NCBI RefSeq assembly: GCF_032452875.1
Contig: NW_026893638.1
Location: 434,001-498,000 of the forward strand
From: Bos javanicus
Lineage: Eukaryota > Chordata > Mammalia > Artiodactyla > Bovidae
Direction: 5' to 3'
DNA length: 64,000 bases
The notes under the pieces were generated by a model. It saw only the letters and a list, made by a program, of their open reading frames with translations. It was not told the origin of the DNA and did not search any database. Positions within the stretch are counted from its first letter, which is position 1. Each line of letters begins with the position of its first letter. Below, piece by piece: positions 24,642-36,211 of the stretch. Both the position numbers and the translations under genes were made by a program.

Positions 24642-26327
24642 TGATCACGTGACTGAGCATGCACTGTTCACGTGGCTGATCATACACTGATCACGTGATG
24701 ATCATGCACTGATCACTTGGATATCATGCACTGATCACGTGGCTGATCATACACTGTTCACGAGTCTGACCATGCACTGATCACGTGGCTGATAATACAC
24801 TGCTCACGTAACTGATCATGCACTGATCACGTGGCTATCATGCACTGATCACGTGGCTGAACATGCACTTTCACGTGGCTGATCACACACCTGACACGTG
24901 ACATAACATACACTGATCACGTGGCACTCATGCACTGATAACGTGGCTGATCATACTCTGCTCACGCAATTGATCATGCACATATCAGGTGGCTATCATG
25001 CACTGCTCACGTGGCTGATCATGGAATGATCACGTAGCTATCATATACTGGTCACGTGACTGATCATGCACAGATCACGTAAATGATCATGCACTGTTCA
25101 CGTGACTGATCATGCACTGATCACGTGACTGATCATGCACTGATCACGTGGCTATCATGCACTGATCACGTGGCTGATCATGCACTGATCACGTGACTGA
25201 TCATGCACTGATCACTGGCTGATCATGCACTGATCACGTGGCTATCATGCACTGATCACGTGGCTGATCATGCACTGATCACGTGACTGATCATGCACTG
25301 ATCACGTCTATATCATGCACTGATCACGTGACTGATCATGCACTGATCACCCGGATGATCATGCACTGATCATGTGACTGATCATGCACTGATCACGTGG
25401 CTATCATGCACTGATCACGTGGCTGATCATGCACTGATCACGTAGCTACCATGTACTGGTCACGTGACTGATCATGCACTGATCACGTAACTGATCATGC
25501 ACTGATCACGTGACTGATCATGCACTGATCACGTGACTGATCATGCACTGATCACGTGACTGATCATGCACTGATCACGTGGCTATCATGCACTGATCAC
25601 GTGGCTGATCATGCACTGATCACGTAGCTACAATGCACTGATCACGTGACTGATCATGCACTGATCACGTAATTGATCATGCACTGATCACGTGGCTGAT
25701 CATGCACTGATCACGTGGCTGATCATGCACTGATCACGTGACTGATCATGCACTGATCACGTGGCTATCATGCACTGATCACGTGGCTGATCATGCACTG
25801 ATCACGTGCCTGATCATGCACTGATCACGTGACTGATCATGCACTGATCACGTGACTGATCATGCACTGATCACGTGGCTATCATGCACTGATCACGTGG
25901 CTGATCATGCAATGATCGCGTAGCTACCATGTACTGGTCACGTGACTGATCATGCACTGATCACGTGACTGATCATGCACTGATCACGTGGCTATCATGC
26001 ACTGATCACGTGGCTGATCATGCACTGATCACGTGCCTGATCATGCACTGATCACGTGACTGATCATGCACTGATCACGTGGCTATCATGCACTGATCAC
26101 GTGGCTATCATGCACTGATCACGTGGCTGATCACACACTGATCACGTGACTGATCATGCACTGATCACGTGACTGATCATGCACTGATCACGTGGCTGAT
26201 CATGCACTGATCACGTGGCTACCATGTACTGATCACGTGACTGATCATGCACTGATCACGTAATTGATCATGCACTGATCACTGGCTTATCATGCATTGA
26301 TCATGTGACTGATCATGTGCTGATCAT
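24642..26327 (+). repeat. B flank, then variant-poor satellite, then A leader
   Basis: About 24642 to 25100 shows standard B-unit markers with private changes (GATAATACACTGC, CACATATCAGGTGG). About 25105 to 26290 is variant-poor. It ends with ACTGGCTTATCATGCATTG, the last A leader in the window. Confidence 0.88.
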
Positions 26328-26590
26328 GTTTGGTGTCACACACTGATCATGTGCCTCTGGAGGCAATGAACATAGAGCTGAGTAGGCAGGAATCAGTCAG
26401 CAGGCTATAATCATGGAACTCAGCTCTGAGAAATCATGCTGCTCAGCTGGCAATAATCAAGTAGATGAGCAGGCAGGAATTACGCAGCACAGGTGGCAAT
26501 TGTCAAGCAGATGACAGGCAGGAATCGTGCAGCTCAGCTGGCAATTGTCAAGCAGATGAGCAGACAGTAATCACGCAGCTCAGCAGGCCC
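26328..26590 (+). repeat. A block 8 (263 bp), last of subfamily A
   Basis: This A block has CACAGGTGG and CAAGCAGATGAC, almost the same as A7 apart from GGTGTCACACAC. No A block occurs in the remaining 37 kb. Confidence 0.94.
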
Positions 26591-27210
26591 TGATCACGTG
26601 ACTGATCATGCACTGATCACGTGGCTGATCACACACTGATCACGTGACTGATCATGCACTGATCACGTGGCTGATCATGCACTGATCACGTGACTGATCA
26701 TGCACTGATCACGTGTCTGATCATGCACTGATCACGTGGCTATCATGCACTGCTCACGTGGCTGATCATGCCATGATCACGCAGCTACCATGTACTGGTC
26801 ACATGACTGATCATGCACTGATCACGTGACTGATCATGCACTGATCACGTGGCTATCATGCACTACTCACGTGGCTGATCATGCAATGATCATGTAGCTA
26901 CCATGTACAGGTCACGTGAATGATCATACACCCATCAGGTGACTGATCATGCACTGATCACGTGGCTATCATGCACTGATCACGAGACTGATCATGCACT
27001 GATCACGTCTATATCATGCACTGATCACATGACTGCCCATGCACTGATCACGTGGATGATCATACACTAATCATGTGACAGATCATGCACTGATCACGTG
27101 GCTGATCATGCACTGATACCGTGACTGAGCATGGACTGATCACATGACTATCATGTAGTGATCACGTGACTTAATGGCGCTGATCATGTGACTGATCATG
27201 CGCTGATCAT
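26591..27210 (+). repeat. Satellite from A8 to B9
   Basis: The first 150 bp are uniform. From about 26740 the segment matches the standard approach to a B block: GCCATGATCACGCAGCTACC, CATGTACAGGTCACG, CACCCATCAGGTGAC, CGTCTATATCATGC and the B leader. A8 is thus joined directly to the 3' half of a B unit. Confidence 0.9.
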
Positions 27211-27432
27211 GTTTGCTATCATACACTGATCATGTGCCTCTGGAGGCAATAAACAAAGAGCTGAGTAGGCACGAATCAAACAGTCAGCAGGCAATAATCA
27301 TGGAACTCAGGTGTGAGGAATCATGCTGCTCAGCTGGCAATAATCAAGCAGCTGAGCAGGCAGGAATCGTGCAGCTCAGCTGGCAATTGTCAAGCAGATG
27401 AGCAGACAGTAATCACGCAGCTCAGCAGGCCC
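27211..27432 (+). repeat. B block 9 (short form, GGAACTCAGG)
   Basis: This four-subunit block lacks the 45 bp carrying GGAATTACGCAGCACAG. It has GGAACTCAGG, as do the short blocks at 32687, 37848 and 44324. These four are each the first short block after a long block or a gap. Confidence 0.95.
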
Positions 27433-28890
27433 AGATCACGTGACTGAGCATGCACTGTTCACGTGGCTGATCATACACTGATCACGTGATGATCATGCAC
27501 TGATCACTTGGATATCATGCACTGATCACGTGGCTGATCATACACTGTTCACGTGTCTGACCATGCACTGATCACGTGGCTGATCATACACTGCTCACGT
27601 AACTGATCATGCACTGATCACGTGGCTATCATGCACTGATCACGTGGCTGAACATGCACTGTTCACGTGGCTGATCACACACCTGTCACGTGACATATCA
27701 TGCACTGATCACGTGGCACTCATGCACTGATCACGTGGCTGATCATACTCTGCTCACGTAACTCATGCACACATCACGTGGCTATCATGCACTGCTCACG
27801 TGGCTCGTCATGGAATGATCACGTAGCAACCATATACTGGTCACGTGACTGATCATGCAAGATCACGTAAATGATCATGCACTGTTCACGTGACTGATCA
27901 TGTACTGATCACGTGACTGATCATGCACTGATCACGTGGCTATCATGCTCTGCTCACGTGGCTGATCATGCAACGATCACGTAGCAACCATGTACTGGTC
28001 ACGTGACTGATCATGCACTGATCACGTAATTGATCCTGCACTGATCACGTGGCTCATCATGCACTGATCACGTGGCTGATCACACATGTATCACGTGACT
28101 GATCATGCACTGATCACGTGGCTCTCATGCACTGATCACGTGGCTGTCATGCACTGATCACGTGGATATCATGCACTGATCACGTGGCTGATCACACACG
28201 TATCACATGACTGATCATGCACTGATCACGTGGCTATCATGCACTGATCACGTGGCTATCATGCACTGATCACGTGGCTGATCATGCAATGATCACGTAG
28301 CTACCTTGTACTGGTCACGTAACTGATCATGCACTGAGCACGTAATTGATCATGCACTGATCACGTGGCTGATCATGCACTGATCACGTGGCTGATCATG
28401 CACTGATCACATGACTGATCATGCACTGATCACGTGACTGATCATGCACTGATCACGTGGCTATCATGCACTGATCACGTGGCTGATCATGCACTGATCA
28501 CGTGCCTGATCATGCACTGATCACGTGGCTGATCATGCACTGATCACGTGACTGATCATGCACTGATCACGTGGCTGATCATGCACTGATCACGTGGCTG
28601 ATCATGCACTGATCACGTGGCTGATCATGCACTGATCACGTGACTGATCATGCACTGATCACGTGGCTGATCATGCACTGATCACGTGACTGATCATGCA
28701 CTGATCACGTGACTGATCATGCACTGATCACGTGACTGATCATACACTAATCTTGTGACAGATCATGCACTGATCACGTGGCTGATCATGCACTGATACC
28801 GTGACTGAGCATGGACTGATCACATGACTATCATGTAGTGATCACGTGACTTAATGGGGCTGATCATGTGACTGATCATGCGCTGATCAT
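27433..28890 (+). repeat. B unit, canonical then variant-poor
   Basis: The canonical series runs to about 28340: GTGATGATC, CTTGGATATC, CACACCTGTCACG, GGCTCGTCATGG, GTAGCAACC, TAATTGATCCTGC, CACACATGTATC. About 28340 to 28740 is variant-poor, then the leader begins with CACTAATCTTGTGAC. The region just before the leader (CATGTACAGG, CACCCATC) is missing. Confidence 0.9.
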
Positions 28891-29112
28891 GTTTGCTATC
28901 ATACACTGATCATGTGCCTCTGGAGGCAATAAACAAAGAGCTGAGTAGGCACGAATCAAACAGTCAGCAGGCAATAATCATGGAACACAGGTGTGAGGAA
29001 TCATGCTGCTCAGCTGGCAATAATCAAGCAGCTGAGCATGCAGGAATCGTGCAGCTCAGGTGGCAATTGTCAAGCAGATGAGCAGACAGTAATCACGCAG
29101 CTCAGCAGGCCC
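28891..29112 (+). repeat. B block 10 (short form, GGAACACAGG)
   Basis: This short block has GGAACACAGG, GAGCATGCAGGAATCG and CTCAGGTGGC. GAGCATGCAGG is shared only with B11. The leader reads TTAATGGGGCTG. Confidence 0.95.
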
Positions 29113-29848
29113 AGATCACGTGACTGAGCATGCACTGATCACGTGGCTGATCATGCACTGATCACGTGGCTGATCATGCACTGATCACGTGGCTATCATG
29201 CACTGATCACGTGGCTGATCATGCACTGATCACGTAACTGATCATGCACTGATCACGTGACTGATCATGCACTGATCACGTGGCTGATCATGCACTGATC
29301 ACGTGGCTGATCATGCACTGATCACGTGGCTGATCATGCACTGATCACGTGGCTGATCATGCACTGATCACGTGACTGATCATGCACTGATCACGTGGCT
29401 GATCATGCACTGATCACGTGCCTGATCATGCACTGATCACGTGGCTGATCATGCACTGATCACGTGACTGATCATGCACTGATCACGTGGCTGATCATGC
29501 ACTGATCACGTGGCTGATCATGCAATGATCATGTAGCTACCATGTACTGGTCACGTGAATGATCATACACCCATCACGTGACTGATCATGCACTGATCAC
29601 GTGGCTATCATGCACTGATCACGTGACTGATCATGCACTGATCACGTCTATATCATGCACTGATCACATGACTGCCCATGCACTGATCACGTGGATGATC
29701 ATACACTAATCACGTGACAGATCATGCACTGATCACGTGGCTGATCATGCACTGATACGTGACTGAGCATGGACTGATCACATGACTATCATGTACTGAT
29801 CACGTGACTTAATGGCACTGATCATGTGACTGATCATGCGCTGATCAT
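29113..29848 (+). repeat. Mostly uniform satellite, truncated unit
   Basis: About 29130 to 29520 is variant-poor. The standard B approach resumes (CATGTAGCTACC, CACCCATCACG, CGTCTATATC), with several markers converted to consensus. B10 to B11 spacing is only 958 bp. Confidence 0.9.
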
Positions 29849-30070
29849 GTTTGCTATCATACACTGATCATGTGCCTCTGGAGGCAATAAACAAAGAGCT
29901 GAGTAGGCACGAATCAAACAGTCAGCAGGCAATAATCATGGAACACAGGTGTGAGGAATCATGCTGCTCAGCTGGCAATAATCAAGCAGCTGAGCATGCA
30001 GGAATCGTGCAGCTCAGCTGGCAATTGTCAAGCAGATGAGCAGACAGTAATCACGCAGCTCAGCAGGCAC
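29849..30070 (+). repeat. B block 11 (short form, GGAACACAGG)
   Basis: This is a sister of B10 (GAGCATGCAGG). It ends CAGGCACTGATCACG instead of CAGGCCCAGATCACG, an altered junction shared with B17 and B22. Each of these three is followed within 1 kb by a long block. Confidence 0.95.
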
Positions 30071-30736
30071 TGATCACGTGACTGATCATGCACTGATCAC
30101 GTGGCTGATCATGCACTGATCACGTGGCTGATCATGCACTGATCACGTGGCTATCATGCACTGATCACGTGGCTGATCATGCACTGATCACGTGGCTACC
30201 ATGTACTGATCACGTGACTGATCATGCACTGATCACGTAACTGATCATGCACTGATCACGTGGCTGATCATGCACTGATCACGTGGCTGATCATGCACTG
30301 ATCACGTAACTGATCATGCACTGATCACGTGACTGATCATGCACTGATCACGTGACTGATCATGCACTGATCACGTGGCTATCATGCACTACTCACGTGG
30401 CTGATCATGCAATGATCATGTAGCTACCATGTACAGGTCACGTGAATGATCATACACCCATCAGGTGACTGATCATGCACTGATCACGTGGCTATCATGC
30501 ACTGATCACGAGACTGATCATGCACTGATCACGTCTATATCATGCACTGATCACATGACTGCCCATGCACTGATCACGTGGATGATCATACACTAATCTT
30601 GTGACAGATCATGCACTGATCACGTGGCTGATCATGCACTGATACCGTGACTGAGCATGGACTGATCACATGACTATCATGTAGTGATCACGTGACTTAA
30701 TGGCGCTGATCATGTGACTGATCATGCGCTGATCAT
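30071..30736 (+). repeat. Short unit: uniform satellite, then B approach
   Basis: About 30071 to 30360 is variant-poor. The remainder is the canonical approach and leader. It forms an 888 bp unit from B11 to B12. Confidence 0.9.
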
Positions 30737-31003
30737 GTTTGCTATCATACACTGATCATGTGCCTCTGGAGGCAATAAACAAAGAGCTGAGTAGGCACGA
30801 ATCAAACAGTCAGCAGGCAATAATCATGGAACTCAGGTGTGAGGAATCATGCTGCTCAGCTGGCAATAATCAAGCAGCTGAGCAGGCAGGAATTACGCAG
30901 CACAGCTGGCAATTGTCAAGCAGATGACAGGCAGGAATCGTGCAGCTCAGCTGGCAATTGTCAAGCAGATGAGCAGACAGTAATCACGCAGCTCAGCAGG
31001 CCC
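30737..31003 (+). repeat. B block 12 (long form, consensus)
   Basis: This is the first copy of the exact long form that then recurs at 35945, 42038, 47388, 50154, 54928, 56809, 58076, 60001, 61904 and 63172. Its encoded frame is identical in all of these, which shows very recent homogenisation. Confidence 0.96.
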
Positions 31004-32686
31004 AGATCACGTGACTGAGCATGCACTGTTCACGTGGCTGATCATACACTGATCACGTGATGATCATGCACTGATCACTTGGATATCATGCACTGATCAC
31101 GTGGCTGATCATACACTGTTCACGTGTCTGACCATGCACTGATCACGTGGCTGATCATACACTGCTCACGTAACTGATCATGCACTGATCACGTGGCTAT
31201 CATGCACTGATCACGTGGCTGAACATGCACTGTTCACGTGGCTTATCACACACCTGTCACGTGACATATCATGCACTGATCACGTGGCACTCATGCACTG
31301 ATCACGTGGCTGATCATACTCTGCTCACGTAACTCATGCACACATCACGTGGCTATCATGCACTGCTCACGTGGCTCGTCATGGAATGATCACGTAGCAA
31401 CCATATACTGGTCACGTGACTGATCATGCAAAGATCACGTAAATGATCATGCACTGTTCACGTGACTGATCATGTACTGATCACGTGACTGATCATGCAC
31501 TGAACACGTGGCTATCATGCACTGCTCACGTGGCTGATCATGCAACGATCACGTAGCAACCATGTACTGGTCACGTGACTGATCATGCACTGATCACGTA
31601 ATTGATCCTGCACTGATCACGTGGCTCATCATGCACTGATCACGTGGCTGATCACACATGTATCACGTGACTGATCATGCACTGATCACGTGGCTCTCAT
31701 GCACTGATCACGTGGCTGTCATGCACTGATCACGTGGATATCATGCACTGATCACGTGGCTGATCACACACGTATCACATGACTGATCATGCACTGATCA
31801 CGTGGCTATCATGCACTGATCACGTGGCTATCATGCACTGATCACGTGGCTGATCATGCAATGATCACGTAGCTACCTTGTACTGGTCACGTAACTGATC
31901 ATGCACTGATCACGTGACTGATCATGCACTGATCACGTGGCTGATCATGCACTGATCACGTGGCTGATCATACACTGATCACATAATTGATCATGCACTG
32001 ATCACGTGACTGATCATGCACTGATCACGTGGCTATCATGCACTGATCACGTGGCTGATCATTCACTGATCACGTGCCTGGTCATGCACTGATCACGTGG
32101 CTGATCATGCACTGATCACGTGACTGATCATGCACTGATCACGTGGCTGATCATGCACTGATCACGTGACTGATCATGCACTGATCACGTGACTGATCAT
32201 GCACTGATCACGTGGCTATCATGCACTGCTCACGTGGCTGATCATGCCATGATCACGCAGCTACCATGTACTGGTCACATGACTGATCATGCACTGATCA
32301 CGTGACTGATCATGCAGTGATCACGTGGCTATCATGCACTACTCACGTGGCTGATCATGCAATGATCATGTAGCTACCATGTACAGGTCACGTGAATGAT
32401 CATACACCCATCAGGTGACTGATCATGCACTGATCACGTGGCTATCATGCACTGATCACGAGACTGATCATGCACTGATCACGTCTATATCATGCACTGA
32501 TCACATGACTGCCCATGCACTGATCACGTGGATGATCATACACTAATCTTGTGACAGATCATGCACTGATCACGTGGCTGATCATGCACTGATACCGTGA
32601 CTGAGCATGGACTGATCACATGACTATCATGTAGTGATCACGTGACTTAATGGCGCTGATCATGTGACTGATCATGCGCTGATCAT
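31004..32686 (+). repeat. Near-canonical B unit (1.95 kb with its block)
   Basis: This keeps almost the full marker series, including GCATTCACTG-like changes in the middle (GATCATTCACTGATC near 32060) and CTTGTACTGGTCACGTAAC near 31874. A short uniform patch lies near 32100 to 32210. Confidence 0.9.
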
Positions 32687-32908
32687 GTTTGCTATCATAC
32701 ACTGATCATGTGCCTCTGGAGGCAATAAACAAAGAGCTGAGTAGGCACGAATCAAACAGTCAGCAGGCAATAATCATGGAACTCAGGTGTGAGGAATCAT
32801 GCTGCTCAGCTGGCAATAATCAAGCAGCTGAGCAGGCAGGAATCGTGCAGCTCAGCTGGCAATTGTCAAGCAGATGAGCAGACAGTAATCACGCAGCTCA
32901 GCAGGCCC
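32687..32908 (+). repeat. B block 13 (short form, GGAACTCAGG)
   Basis: This appears to match B9, B15 and B19. It follows a long block by one unit and begins the longest inter-block interval right of 27 kb. Confidence 0.95.
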
Positions 32909-35900
32909 AGATCACGTGACTGAGCATGCACTGTTCACGTGGCTGATCATACACTGATCACGTGATGATCATGCACTGATCACTTGGATATCATGCACTG
33001 ATCACGTGGCTGATCATACACTGTTCACGTGTCTGACCATGCACTGATCACGTGGCTGATCATACACTGCTCACGTAACTGATCATGCACTGATCACGTG
33101 GCTATCATGCACTGATCACGTGGCTGAACATGCACTGTTCACGTGGCTGATCACACACCTGTCACGTGACATATCATGCACTGATCACGTGGCACTCATG
33201 CACTGATCACGTGGCTGATCATACTCTGCTCACGTAACTCATGCACACATCACGTGGCTATCATGCACTGCTCACGTGGCTCGTCATGGAATGATCACGT
33301 AGCAACCATATACTGGTCACGTGACTGATCATGCAAAGATCACGTAAATGATCATGCACTGTTCACGTGACTGATCATGTACTGATCACGTGACTGATCA
33401 TGCACTGATCACGTGGCTATCATGCTCTGCTCACGTGGCTGATCATGCAGCGATCACGTAGCAACCATGTACTGGTCACGTGACTGATCATGCACTGATC
33501 ACGCAATTGATCCTGCACTGATCACGTGGCTCATCATGCACTGATCACGTGGCTGATCACACATGTATCACGTGACTGATCATGCACTGATCACGTGGCT
33601 CTCATGCACTGATCACGTGGCTGTCATGCACTGATCACGTGGATATCATGCACTGATCACGTGGCTGATCACACACGTATCACATGACTGATCATGCACT
33701 GATCACGTGGCTATCATGCACTGATCACGTGGCTATCATGCACTGATCACGTGGCTGATCATGCAATGATCACGTAGCTACCATGTACTGGTCACGTGAC
33801 TGATCATGCACTGATCACGTAATTGATCATGCACTGATCACGTGGCTGATCATGCACTGATCACGTGGCTGATCATGCACTGATCACGTAACTGATCATG
33901 CACTGATCACGTGACTGATCATGCACTGATCACGTGGCTATCATGCACTGATCACGTGGCTGATCATGCACTGATCACGTGCCTGATCATGCACTGATCA
34001 CGTGACTGATCATGCACTGATCACGTGGCTATCATGCACTGATCACGTGGCTGATCATGCACTGATCACGTGGCTGATCATGCACTGATCACGTGACTGA
34101 TCATGCACTGATCACGTGACTGATCATGCACTGATCACGTGACTGATCATGCACTGATCACGTGGCTATCATGCACTGATCACGTGGCTGATCATGCATG
34201 ATCACGCAGCTATCATGCACTGATCACGTGACTGATCATGCACTGATCACGTGGCTGATCATGCACTGATCACGTGACTGATCATGCACTGATCACGTGG
34301 CTATCATGCACTGATCACGTGGCTGATCATGCACTGATCACGTGGCTGATCACACACTGTCACGTGACTATCATGCACTGATCACGTGACTATCATGCAC
34401 TGATCACGTGGCTGATCATACACTGATCACGTAACTCATGCACTGATCACGTGGCTATCATGCACTGATCACGTGGCTGTCATGCAATGATCACGTAGCA
34501 ACCATATACTGGTCACGTGACTGATCATGCACTGATCACGTAACTGATCATGCACTGATCACGTGACTGATCATGCACTGATCACGTGACTGATCATGCA
34601 CTGATCACGTGGCTATCATGCACTGCTCACGTGGCTGATCATGCACGATCACGTAGCAACCATGCACTGGTCACGTGACTGATCATGCACTGATCACGTA
34701 ATTGATCATGCACTGATCACGTGGCTGATCATGCACTGATCACGTGGCTGATCACACATGATCACGTGACTGATCATGCACTGATCACGTGGCTGATCAT
34801 GCACTGATCACGTGGCTATCATGCACTGATCACGTGGCTGATCATGCACTGATCACGTGGCTATCATGCACTGATCACGTGACTGATCATGCACTGATCA
34901 CGTAACTGATCATGCACTGATCACGTGGCTGATCATGCACTGATCACGTGGCTGATCATGCACTGATCACGTGACTGATCATGCACTGATCACGTGACTG
35001 ATCATGCACTGATCACGTGGCTATCATGCACTGATCACGTGGCTGATCATGCATGATCACGTAGCTATCATGCACTGATCACGTGACTGATCATGCACTG
35101 ATCACGTAACTGATCATGCACTGATCACGTGACTGATCATGCACTGATCACGTGGCTGATCATGCACTGATCACGTGGCTATCATGCACTGATCACGTGG
35201 CTGATCACACACGATCACATGACTGATCATGCACTGATCACGTGGCTGATCATGCACTGATCACGTGGCTATCATGCACTGATCACGTGGCTGATCATGC
35301 ACTGATCACGTAGCTATCATGCACTGATCACGTGACTGATCATGCACTGATCACGTGACTGATCATGCACTGATCACGTGGCTGATCATGCACTGATCAC
35401 GTGGCTGATCATGCACTGATCACGTGACTGATCATGCACTGATCACGTGACTGATCATGCACTGATCACGTGGCTATCATGCACTGCTCACGTGGCTGAT
35501 CATGCCATGATCACGCAGCTACCATGTACTGGTCACATGACTGATCATGCACTGATCACGTGACTGATCATGCAGTGATCACGTGGCTATCATGCACTAC
35601 TCACGTGGCTGATCATGCAATGATCATGTAGCTACCATGTACAGGTCACGTGAATGATCATACACCCATCAGGTGACTGATCATGCACTGATCACGTGGC
35701 TATCATGCACTGATCACGAGACTGATCATGCACTGATCACGTCTATATCATGCACTGATCACATGACTGCCCATGCACTGATCACGTGGATGATCATACA
35801 CTAATCTTGTGACAGATCATGCACTGATCACGTGGCTGATCATGCACTGATACCGTGACTGAGCATGGACTGATCACATGACTATCATGTAGTGATCACG

Positions 35901-35944
35901 TGACTTAATGGCGCTGATCATGTGACTGATCATGCGCTGATCAT
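32909..35944 (+). repeat. Expanded B unit with a 1.7 kb variant-poor core
   Basis: Canonical to about 33780, variant-poor from 33780 to about 35460, then canonical approach and leader. Spacing is 3,258 bp against 1,903 bp for the next unit, an excess of about 1.35 kb. The core repeats traces of unit order (CATATACTGG near 34505, GTAGCAACC near 34653). Confidence 0.9.
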
Positions 35945-36211
35945 GTTTGCTATCATACACTGATCATGTGCCTCTGGAGGCAATAAACAAAGAGCTGAGT
36001 AGGCACGAATCAAACAGTCAGCAGGCAATAATCATGGAACTCAGGTGTGAGGAATCATGCTGCTCAGCTGGCAATAATCAAGCAGCTGAGCAGGCAGGAA
36101 TTACGCAGCACAGCTGGCAATTGTCAAGCAGATGACAGGCAGGAATCGTGCAGCTCAGCTGGCAATTGTCAAGCAGATGAGCAGACAGTAATCACGCAGC
36201 TCAGCAGGCCC
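35945..36211 (+). repeat. B block 14 (long form, consensus)
   Basis: This appears identical to B12. It starts the best reference higher-order unit of the window (next entry). Confidence 0.96.

Noticed and set aside
18890..26290. Long hairpins or cruciforms as functional RNA structures, from the many TGATCA and CACGTG palindromes.
   Set aside because: The palindromes are 6 to 10 bp and identical everywhere, so any pair could match. No compensating changes or distinct fold can be shown, and no tRNA or rRNA signature is present.
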